Assembly (NCBI GenBank): GCA_029721435.1
Contig: CM056587.1
Span: forward strand, 15,347,667 to 15,411,666
DNA: 64,000 nt
Reading direction: 5' to 3'
Source of the DNA: Gymnothorax reevesii
Taxonomy: Eukaryota > Chordata > Actinopteri > Anguilliformes > Muraenidae
The number at the start of each line of letters is the position of its first letter. The first letter of the stretch is position 1. The position numbers were made by a program, and so were the translations under genes. The notes beneath the pieces were generated by a model. The model did no database searches and was not told the origin of the DNA. It worked only from the letters and a program-made list of their open reading frames with translations. Below are positions 24,139-36,100 of the stretch, piece after piece.

Positions 24139-27100
24139 CTGCAAAAAAAATAAAAATAAAAAATTGCTGTCATTTACAACAGACATTTGATAAATAAAGT
24201 AAAAAAAAAAAAATCCCATTTAAAATGTGAACAGAGGTAAAAAAAAATAAAATAAAAAATTGACTATTTCGGACAGTAGTATATTCATTTGAAATACAAC
24301 CTCAATTCCAGAACAGTTGGGACAATGTGTAAAATGTCAATACAATAGCACATTTTCAAATCCCTTTTTAGTTGTATTCAATTGCAAATAGCACTAGAGC
24401 AAAATGTGTAACATTTTAATCAGAGGTAGCACCACAGTGTCAATAATGGTGGGACCAGAATCATTTAGGTGTTTTAAGATATTGGTGCTTTGAGGCCAGT
24501 TATGACCTCTTGCCTACATTTTACCTGCTAACTTGTAAATTAAATAATGAGAGAATAACATACACCTGCCTATGGAACAGTTGTGCAGCCAACCTTCCCA
24601 TTCAGATTGAGAAAATCCCTGGCTGAATCTGAAAAAATTTTACCAAAAGTAATTGAAGAGCCTTGTGCTAAAAGTACGCAAGTCATATTTTCATACCCCT
24701 TGAGTTAAGGACAGAAAAAATGTTTTTAATAGTAAACAAAGTCAATTGAAGTCAAGACCCAAGTGCTCAAAGTACTGAAGTCACGAAACAGCCACTTTGA
24801 AAAAAATTGACTTTGGTAACTATTAAAAACATTTTTTCTGTCTTTAACTCAAGGGGTGTGAAATTTGACTTTAATCACTAGGCTCTTCAATTGATGAAAC
24901 CATGAATTCTGCTCTCAACCAGAAAATTCTGAGAGAATATCTGGCCATCACTTAATGACCTAAAGCTCCAGTGATGCTGAGTTATGCAGCTGGACAATGA
25001 TCCGAAGTAGGCAAGCAAGCCTGCATCTAAATGGCTGAAAAGAAACAAATGAAGGTTTGATGCTGTGGTATGACCTCACACAAGCAGTTCATGCTCCAAA
25101 ACCTTCCACTGTGGCCGAATTAAAACAATTCTGCAGAGATTAGTGGGCCAAAATTCCTGTGCAGCAATGCAAAAGACTCATCGCCAGTTATTGCTAACAT
25201 TTGATTGTACTCTTGGCCACTGAAGGTGGCATCGCCAGTTATTAGCTTTTGGAGGGTTATTATTTTTTTATATGGGTGATAAACCTCAGTTTTGAGAAAC
25301 TCTTTAGCCTCAGCAAATAAAATGACAATTTAAAAGCTGCATTTTGTGCTGTCTTTCACTTATATTAAAATTAGGTGGATGATCTGAATTAATTAAATAT
25401 GACAAATGAGCAAACATGGAGGAAATTGGGAGGGGCAAATACTTTTTCACAGCACAGTATGTGTATGTGTGTACTTGCACCTATGCATGCATAATATATA
25501 TGTCTGAAATTTAATTCTTTTCTTTACCTGGGACTGATCAATCTTCAGAAAATCTTCATACTTGTGCTGTGGATCAGGAATGTTTGGAAGGAGTAGCATC
25601 CTTATTCTGTAGAGTGATCAAAGATTATGTCACATTTTGCCATATCAACATCAAAACATCAACACGTTGTGAACGTCATTTTAATAAATGTAATCAATTC
25701 TGGACAAAACTCATATCTACCATTTAAAAGATGGAGTGTCCGAAACTATTTATGGGAGTGTATGGCCCTAAGGTACTTAAAGTTTTGCATCATGAAACTG
25801 CCACCTAGTGGCAACCCTAGATAGCAAGAAGTTCAGATTTCTGTCACAAATAAAACTTTAATCCAAGAAAGTCCCATGGAAATGTGGTTTTCTGATCAAT
25901 ATTTGAGGTAGAGTGATTACATAAAAATTTCGGCAAGACACATTGCTGGATATCAGAGATATAAAAGTAGCTAATACATCATTTTACCCCCATCTTCAGA
26001 ATCAAATTATAATTCAATCCAGATATGTGTTGGCAATATAAAAATGTTTTTTTTAATCAGCAGTTTCTACCTTATAGATTCACTACGATCATAATGAATT
26101 TGGGACTTTTTACCGTTTGGTTGTATTTAAGCCCTAATTCTGAGTGGGGGGGGACTGCCACTAGACAGCGCTGTTCACCATATATCATTTCTGCTTTAAT
26201 CTAAATATATACCAAAGCAAAACCTTTGGAATAGAAATCGGAGTGATTATTTCATTCAGTATACAAGTTTTTTGCTTGGCACAACACTGCATTAAAATTC
26301 TTTAGCACAAAAGGTGGCGCCTTAGTTTAGTTCTCGCAAGTCTGTTCCTCTGTCGAGTTTAAAAGAACAAGCTCCAAAACCTAATCCAGGATCCAGGATT
26401 GGGACTGTGTTCTTCTTGACCATGTCCAAGTCTGTTCCTTTGTCCAGTTTGTTAGGAACAAACTCCTTCTCCTGCCATCAGGATTAGTACCAAGTTTCCT
26501 TCAGGTTACCGACCTGTCCTCCAACCACACACTGAAATAGGTTGATTCTTCTCACTTTCTCCGATTTACGACCCACAGGTGCGTTTCCTAAAATCACGCC
26601 CCTTCTGGTAACAGGAAGGTACTGTTACAGTTACACTTTCAGTCATATTTAGTATTAGGATTAGGGTTAAGATTAGGTTTAGGTTAGGGATTTTCTGACG
26701 TTGACGATAGAAACCAGATTGTAGTTATTTAAATAACCGCCAAAGGTCGCCTAACTCCTAAACGTAATTTTAGGTCGTAATAAACTGCTTCACAAACGAC
26801 CTTTCCGAGCGTATTTTGTTGGAGCACAGGCTCCCACTGGCCGCAACTGGTAAAGCCCGGTTTCACCCACGACATCTGATCTGAATTGTGGCCTCTTTTA
26901 CGGGGGTTCCGTTTGTTACCGTTTTGCTATCAATAAATCTTCCTTTTGGATTGAACTCTGACTTTGCTCTCGATTTGTGGTCTGAATCGTAAGATTTATG
27001 GGCAAATTCGCTATCATTGTCCCATCTTTGCTCCTGAAGTAAAAGGTCTTCCTAGATTCTGCTTTTGCTCATGATTAGAATTATCTGTCGACTTCAGCTC

Positions 27101-30100
27101 AAATGACAATGACACCCATTGTCAATTTGTCAAATGACACCCATTTGTCAATTTTTTAAACCTTATTATCTGACATAATTGCTAGTCCTAAATTGCCTTC
27201 ATCCCAACTTTTTTGGAATTCAATGTAAGCCTGAATGGCAGGAATGGATGTAATATTTACAAATAAAATGAAGTTGACCAGACAAAACATTAATATCTTG
27301 TCTTCATACTTTTTCCAATTAAATAAAATAAAATAAAATGATAATAATGATAATAATAGTAAATTAAAAAGTCAAAGTAAATTCAGTAAATTTTCAACCA
27401 ATCAGCAGTGGTACCATGTAATTTACCACCAATACAATATTGTGGGAACAACATATTATTTCCCATGTGAAGAGATAAACATATACTGAGAGGCATTAAA
27501 ATCGCAAAGTGGTTTTTATTGTCTAATTTGAAAACTGATAGTTTTTACTTTTGCTGATTGACATGATGACCATCAGGTATGGTAAGTGTTTCAAGATGTC
27601 AAGTGTCTGGGTTCGAATCCTTTCTTGGTTTAACACCTCATTATGATTATCTAAATGCAGCACAGTTCCCTGGGTCATGGTCGTGAATCACATCGGAAAA
27701 TCATTTTGCACATGAAAAGTTGAAGACCAGGGCCAATAAAAAAAACACCTAAACAAAGTCACATCATTCCCACTTCAAATGCCACAAACAAATTAATCTC
27801 GGAAGAATCAAACATGTTGATTATTGATTGATGGCCAGTGTCAAAGAGAAGATTCTGGACGCATTAATGTCCACTAAATGACTGTATCCAGACTGCAGGG
27901 ATGACACAGAATGACCAGATGTGTCAGCTGTTGTCCCCAGCAAAGTGAGTCATCTGTGACGCCACTAAGACACATTCCATAAAATGTCTTCTGCCATGTC
28001 AGATGATGCATAAGAGCTGCTGAACTGACTGCCGATGTAACGATAACAGTGAGGGCAAGTCTCACTACCAAAGTCACAATTTCCTGAGACCGTGTTTTGC
28101 AACTACGAAAGAAACCATTTATCGCCACTTAAAATAGTACATTTCATTATGTGTTTTTAATGCCTCTCAATATATTATTTTCCTAATTTTTTTACATTCC
28201 AAAATACATTTTTTAAACATTGAAAAGTTTAACATAGCTCTGAATTTACATATAAACACAACTGTTTCATTTGCGCATACCGTTTTTGTGCCACAAGAAT
28301 GACCAGGACAGATATCACAGGAATAAAGACGAATATTGCCTTCAAGTTGATGCCGCCCTCAACGCAGCTGTCTGTCGGCAAAAAAGACAAAACATTTTTT
28401 CTTTAAAAATGTCATATATCTTTCCGTGTATTTTACTTTACCCAACAATATCACAGGGTATAGCCTGAAGTATCAGACAGCATGGAATATGCAAATAAAA
28501 TAAAACTCCAAAACCAAGTAAGTTGGCACATTATGAAAAATTCTTATGAAAAAAGAATTAATTTGAAAAGTCCAGTCATTCTCTTGTACATTAAAAGCAC
28601 TACAACAACACATAATCTGATGCTTTCACTTGGTTGTGTTAAACACAACCTAAGCTAATTATATGAAATTATAAAAAGGCCTAGTCTTTCAAGACCAAAA
28701 ATAGGCTGAGGCTCACCAATTTGCCAACAGATGTGTTTGCTTGTAATTCACCTATTTCAGAACAACGTTCCCCAACCACAAATCAATTGTTCCAATGAGT
28801 AAAAAATTCTAGTGGTTTTTGGAAACAAAACAAAAAGGCCGATCCAGGCTTTCATCAGCTTCAGGTCCAAAAGCCAGTGTCTGTTATGGTATAGGGGTGC
28901 ATCACTGTACATCACATAAGTAACTTGCACTCTTACTGGGGTAAAATTAACTCTGAAAGATATGTACAGATGTCATACACACATGCTGCCATCTCGATGT
29001 TGTCACCTTTAAGAACGTCCCTGCATTTTCCAGCAAGAATACGGCAAACCACATTCTTCATGCATTAGAATTACTTTGTTAAGTAGAGACTGTGGGTGCT
29101 AGATTGGCCTGTATGCAATTCAGATTTGTCTTTAGTTGAGAATATATGGTGCACCAAGAAGAAAATATATGGTAACAGAAGTGCTGTACAATTGCACAGT
29201 TGAAGATCTGCATAAAAAAGGAATTGGGGAAAATTTCACTTGTTCTCAGTGCCCAAATGCTTAATGAATGTGATAATAAGACATGTCTCACAGTGGTAAA
29301 CTGTTGCCTTTACCAACTTTTCTGGACACTGTTGTGGACATCACATTGTTTATTTTCAATAAGCAATTAAATTTGGAGCACATGAAATAATTATTTTTCA
29401 ATATGGTAGAGACTGTACTAAACAGTCATTTTTTATTTTATTTATATTTATCCAGATGCGCTGGCATTTTTTGGAATTGGAGTTGAATAAAGCAGCCATG
29501 TGTGGCTCAATTTAATCTCTGTAGTAAATTGAAACAGTATATGCAAAGATGTTTTATGTTTACTTAATCAATTTTGTTGGAAATGTATACTCACATATGA
29601 TCTGTGTGACACCTTTAATAAAAGTTGGGACAGGGGCAAAGCAAGACTATGAAAATGGGGGTGAACCCCGGCAGAGCAGGAGGCAACAGTACAAAGTCCA
29701 CTATCCAAAACTCAGAATCCCAGGGACGTAATCCAAGTTATAACCAGGGCAGCAAACACAAAACTCATGGTCGGACAAAAAAGGTTCAATACACAGATGC
29801 AAACAAATCCAAGTGAAAGCCAAAATCGTCATCAGGAAAGGTCCAGCCAGAAGAGAATCACAGAGAGTACAAGGCATAAACGATTGCAGCATAGGTAAAC
29901 CAAGAGAAATGATCTGAGAAAGAGCTGGCTGTGAAATGACTGCTTAAATATACAAACGGTAAGTCACATGCTACAATGGGAAACAGGTGAGCTGGATCAG
30001 ACTAATTACAAAGGAATGAACATGAGGAAGTTCCTGATTACAAGAAATTAGCAAAAGCCAAAACGCAGACAGGGATGACAAAGACAGCCTATCGACAAAC

Positions 30101-33100
30101 ATACGGCTCCGGTTAAGGAGTTCTAACGTGCACAGATAAGGAGGGAAAACAGAGTTTAACAAGCACGGAGGTTCCGCTGAAACTGCAGCAAAGTAGATTG
30201 AGTAAAGACAAGAGGCGGAGACTAGAATAGGGCGAATGCTGAGAGGTCAATTAGTAAAGTGCAGCAATATAATCCCTAGTGTTCGTTAGTAAGTTAGTAC
30301 TATAAACAGTGTTAGTTTGGGTTAGTAACTTTAACTAAAATAATAAACTGTTAGTATTGTTGGTAATATAGAAAAGCAAGGTGAAGGAAGTAAACGAGAT
30401 TGGAAGGAATGATTGAAATCCCAGAAACCATTAAATCACCTGAAAGAGTGGCATGCAATACTGGGGCTGAGAGCAATCACAAGACATGAGACCAGACAGG
30501 GAGAGAGCAATGCATGGTGAAAAACAAAACATGGGCTGGAGTATAACTGCAATGATGGAATATGGAAGACACATGCAGGCAAAGCAAAAGCAAAGCATGC
30601 AAGGTATCTAAATCACAATACAAAATACAGAGCATGGTCAGACAAGGCAAAATCACAACATGAGGACTTATATTCGTCCCTGGGAGCGCGAGCTTTTACT
30701 GGAGGTGTGTACCTCTCTCTGTGTTTGTGTCTTATCTGTGCTGTTTGTTTTCCTCTCTCTTTCTGGTCGATGCTCTTGGTGGCTAAGCTACCGCCCATTA
30801 CCGAAATCTGTTTAAATTGATGTTTTCGGGAAATACCGGTAGTTTTTTCTTTGATATTGCCAAGGATTTGCACAGCAACGTCAGAAGTTAAGAAACAATT
30901 CTGCAAAATTTCTTTGAACATTGGGTTTTTGAGATTCTAGACGGAACAAAATTTTCCTTAGAAGGTTAAAATTTTTGTAGCAGGTGGAAATGTGAAAGAT
31001 AGAGCATACTTTCTGACATTATGACAGAATGTAACAAAAACATATTCTTTTTCAGCATACGTGAAAAATAAATCTTGAGGCTGTTGCTTTTGTGGAGCTT
31101 GGCACTGAATGCCCCTTTATTCCTGTGATATTCTGACCTGGTCATCCTTGCGCCTCAAAAACAAAATGTGCCAATGAATTGATTGCAGTTTAAAATGAAT
31201 CTCAGCAATGTCATACTTTTCAATGTTTCACAGTTTTTTTAGGAATTAAATTTTGAAGAATTTGGGAAAATGTTTTTTTTTTTTTTATATAAAGTGAACG
31301 CTTTATATCAACAACACACAGAAAAGCTGCCGGGTTCTCTAGGCCCGAGCTCATCTGAGATGGACTGATGCAAAGTGGAAAAGTGTGCTGTGGTCTGACG
31401 GGTCCACTTTTCAAATTGTTTAAGGAAATCATGGACGTTGTGTCCTCCAGGCTTAAGAGTAAAAGGACCATCCAGATTGTTATCAGCTGCGCAAAGTTCA
31501 AAAGCCAGCATCTGTGATGGTATGGGGATGTGTTAGTGCCCATGGCATGGGTAACTTGCACATCTGTGAAGGCATCATTAATGCTCAAATGTACATACAG
31601 GTTTTGGAGCAACATATGCTGCCATCTAAGCAATGTCTTTTTCAGAGATGTCCCTGCTTTTTTCAGCAAGACAATGTCAAGCCACATTCTGCACGTGTTA
31701 CAACAGCGTGGCTTCGTAGTAAAAGAGGGCAGGTAATAGACTGGTCTGCCAGCAGTCCCGACCTGTCTCCCATTGAAAATATGCTGCGCATTATGAAGCG
31801 CAAAATACGGCAATGGAGACCCCGGACGGTTGTGCAACTGAAGTTGTACATTAAGTAAGAATGGGAGAGCATTCCACCTAAAAAGCTTCAACAATTAGTG
31901 TCCTCAGATCCTAAATGCTTATTGAGTGTTGTTAAAAGGAAAGGTGATGTAACACAGTGGTAAACAAGCCCCTGTCCCAGCTTTTTTGGAACCTGTTGCA
32001 GGCATCAAATTCAAAATGAGTGAATATTTCCAAAAACACTAAAAAGTTCATCAGTTTGAACATAAAATATCAAATAGTACACTATTGTAGTACACTACAA
32101 ATACAATATGTCTTTGTCGTGTACTCAACTGAATATATGTTAGATCGAAAAGAATTTGCAAATCATTGCATTGTTTTTATTCACATTTTACACAACGTCC
32201 CGACTTCATTGGAATTGGGTTTTGTAACTGAAATGCAAAGTGACTTTTGGATATTGGCCACAAAAAAGAAAAAAAAAGGAATACTGAACCCAATGTGTTT
32301 CCGTTGTTCCAGTGAGTCTCAGCAGTCCACTTGCTCCAGTTTTGGTATAGGCATTCATATCTCATCCTCACTCTGAATGAGTAACTTCGTCCATGATGAT
32401 GAAGAGTAAAATTGAATGATTTTGCCACAAAATCCTGAGAAAAAGTGAGAAGTGAGCAACACATTCATTTTCTGCCAATGATAATGGAGCGCAAAGTCCA
32501 CATGCAAAAACAATTCACAAACCCTTCTCATTATTTCACGGGGGAAAGTCCATTTGACGGGAACACTGGTGCTCGCTCGCAATCAAAATATTCTTTTGAG
32601 AGTTTGAAAACACTTCATAGCTACATCAAATTATCTGAACAAAGGAAGACAGAGTAAGCACACCATAAAAACATGAAGAGAATGTGTCAATGTATTTGGT
32701 GTAAAAAAGATGGTTGATGAGGAAGGGAAGGAGATGCCTACCAGCCAAAGTGGATCACATTGTTTCTTATATTGCAGGTGACTCTCATAACACCAGTCAG
32801 TTTTTCCCTTGTTGGGATTTTTCCACGTCACATTGAGGGCATCTGATCTTTGCTTGATCCTCAGGCTAATATTAGCTGGATTTATCTCTGCAAGAGCAAA
32901 TGAACACACTGTAGTTCTACGCTGTGAAAAGGGCCCACAGACTTTTTCAGAAATGGCTAACGTGGCTTACAGTTTCTGATACAGCCAGGCAGTAAAACTC
33001 TTGATTTAGTTGATTATAATCACAGTCTTCTGTCAAGGAGGGTTTGTAGAATTGGGTTTTTGGCCTTGAAGCAAAAACATGCATCCTGCTATACCACACA

Positions 33101-36100
33101 AGGCAATGGCAACAACACTTAGTATTTGGACAACAGCTATATGAAATTGCTGAAGACCTTATGTTGCAAAGGATTTAGGGATCCCGAAAAAGTGTTGAGT
33201 CACAACAAAGTTACTTAATTTTAAGTAAACAGTTTTGGACATTCTTGTGTTCAAGCTATAAAAACAGCAACATTTACATGGTTCTTGTTGTATGGTGTCA
33301 AGTCGGATAAATCTGCTAAATGAAATTTCTAAAACATGATGGATAAATTAATGTTCTAAAATGATCCAGTCCTGGATACAAGTTTGGATGAATAATTAGC
33401 GACAAGCTATAATAACTTCAATAATGTTGCTAAGCGCCCGTTTCCAAGAATCCTCGAGACCTCGAGAAGCACCCTGACAGTACACAAGCACACCATCCAA
33501 CTTAATGCAAGTTACATATATTTTCACATATACAAACAAAAATTTGAACCAAATCGCGCTCAAAAAATGGTATTAAGCAGCTCCTGTGCATCATTGACTG
33601 TAAAACTACAATATGTCATCTCTGGATGCTAACATTTCTCAAAATCTGCAACTCAAGTGAATTAGGATTTTTCCATCAATTTTTTCATTAATACCATCAA
33701 ATGGCACTTTCAAAAATGTTGAGAAAAAATATTGATAAATATCCTTATTAATAAATGCTAAATAATTTTTACTGAGTTAAGGATTTTGGTCATATTGACC
33801 AGGAAGAGTTGCCACTGCAAATGGTTGCAGCATGATTTTATGGAAACTGGCCTTCACAGTGGGATCTGCCACAATAGATCTGTAGTGGCACTAAAAAATA
33901 ACTGCGGTGGGTTTCCCAATAACGTTGGATCTCAGGATTAACAAAGTGTCCTTGAGAGATTCTTAAGCAAAGGACATTCTCTTGTTACGTGGATGTGTTT
34001 AGAGCGAACTTCAGAGACACTTTAGTTACAAACGTGTTTGAGAAACTCACTTTATTTTCAGCATGATCGCAAGAGTCATTTAAAGAGGTTTGTGGCGTTA
34101 AGAGGCTTTCAGGAAACCCACCGCTGTTCTCCCTCTGACTCAAAAGGGGGGGTTGTGTGGTTTGCTTGTTCCCACCCTCATTTGAATCTGGGCCCGTCCT
34201 GGGCCACCCCTGTCAGAAGTATCTGGAAAACACTGGCACCTAGCAGCATGAGTGGGTGAGTGAGCTTCAGGGAACATCACCACACTGATGTTGAGATAAT
34301 GGCATCATAAGGGATGTATGGGTAGCAGAACCTCTGAGGCTCAGGTAAGTTATAAAGTGTAATTTCCAGAGGAAGTTCCTAAAATAGACAGATTTTTTTT
34401 GTTCTCAGTGTGAGAGGTGCTGCTGTTACACCACAGGATGAGATCTGTATCAGTATCAGGGCGCCGGGGCTCCATTTATCAGATGGTAATAAGCTGCTCT
34501 ACGCTGATGTCTCCCTTTTCTCCGCCTGCCTGGATCACAGTTCTGAAAGTCCCAGAGAGGAAGGAGTGACGTTCACAACACACTGGGGGTGGATAACACA
34601 GACCGAGCAAAGGCGGATGAAGATACAAATTCATCCAAGCAGACTGCAGAAATGGAAAAATTACTTTCTCCTTTGATAAGAATAAAACTTTCACTAGACT
34701 TCTCAATGGCATATGTCCAGACTGTCAAATAGCTTCAACAATGTGGCTGACCACAACAACAAACAAATTCACAAAAGAAGACAAGCGTGAGAAGAAGTGA
34801 AAAGACAAGTGTTACATAATTTCAACTGAGAAAAATAGATATAATTTCTTTAAAAATCAAATTAAAAACCAGTCAAACCCACACTAAAACTAAAACTCCT
34901 TGACTAATTAGCCCCTTTGACTGAGCAAAGCTTAGGTCTTCAAAGTTCAATATGAATGAATCATCAGTCGAAACCCATTCTGACTGATTTTTCATTACTT
35001 TTTCATTATTATTCATTCTTTCCCCAATTCTACTGAATTCAACAATCAGATCAGTGTTTCTTCTGCTTAATGCAGGCAATTAATTTGCCCTTCTGAAACA
35101 CAGTAACATCTTTCCCATGAACAAGGGATTACAGTAACGTTGTTCCCATGATGATGTCTTCTGACATGGTTGTTTAAGAAATGAGATGCTACACAGGATT
35201 AAAATAATTTTCACCAACTGAAGCATATTAATTACTGCAATAGTGATTCAAGCATATGCTCTTCAGTATTTTTTATTTAATTTCAAACGGTGAGTTTTTC
35301 TGTTTTGCCCTGGCAATGTGTTATGTCCCTTAACTTGCTGAATACTTCTGTATGAAACAGTGTTTAATATAGAGTACTGTGACTGTAGTTTTAACTGACA
35401 TTGTACAGAGTGAATTGACGTTTTTCCTTTTAAATTGTTCTGTGTGAGTCGAATTTGGACTATGCAACTGGTGTTGGTCTCTTTAGGTGCCAAAAAATCC
35501 TTCATAAAGGAATGGAGAGGAGAAATTCCCACATGCTTTCCTGATGATGATTAATAATAATAATCATCATTGTCATCAACATCGTCATCATCATCATCAT
35601 CATCGTCATCATCATCATCATCATCATCTTAGTCATCATTGTTTCCTTTTCAAGGAGTAAAAGCCCAAATATACTGGTCATAACTATAGGAGCCATTTAT
35701 TTCTACGAAGGTCAGTATTCTCAGAACATCTGTCAGTCTTACACATTATAATCGGTTAAAGTTTTGAAGTTACCCACAACTACCTTGGAAACTTGATTAT
35801 GATTACAGTCTCCTCAATAGTACCTTTATCCAAAAATACAGTACAATGTAATTTTCCAAAGGTTTCATATCAATTTAGTTAAAGCTTGCCATGCTCCACA
35901 GCAGACATTAATATCATAAGTAAATTGAACCAATCTTGAGTGCAATATTTCTGTCTCATTGGCTGGCTCAAGGTGTGGGTTTAAATGATCAGTGTTGCCC
36001 ATAATAATAATTTTAGTACTAATAATAAACATAATAATAATAATAATTTATTATTATTGTTATTTTTATTATTACTGAAATTAGAGACACAGATTAAATA

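Noticed and set aside
23878..24190. Plus-strand frames over the receptor terminal exon
   Set aside because: Opposite-strand shadows of the minus-strand cytoplasmic exon, which has a proper acceptor and phase.
27560..27640. Possible tRNA gene around GGTTCGAATCC
   Set aside because: Only the B box is clear; no A box, acceptor stem or anticodon arm could be formed.
31220..31894. 224-residue minus frame
   Set aside because: Antisense shadow of the Tc1-like transposase on the plus strand.
34873..35079. Minus frame considered as a D1 exon of receptor gene A
   Set aside because: No cysteines, no tryptophan in a CxW context and no fitting splice sites.
35502..35696. Met-rich minus frame
   Set aside because: Translation of a TCATCA microsatellite.
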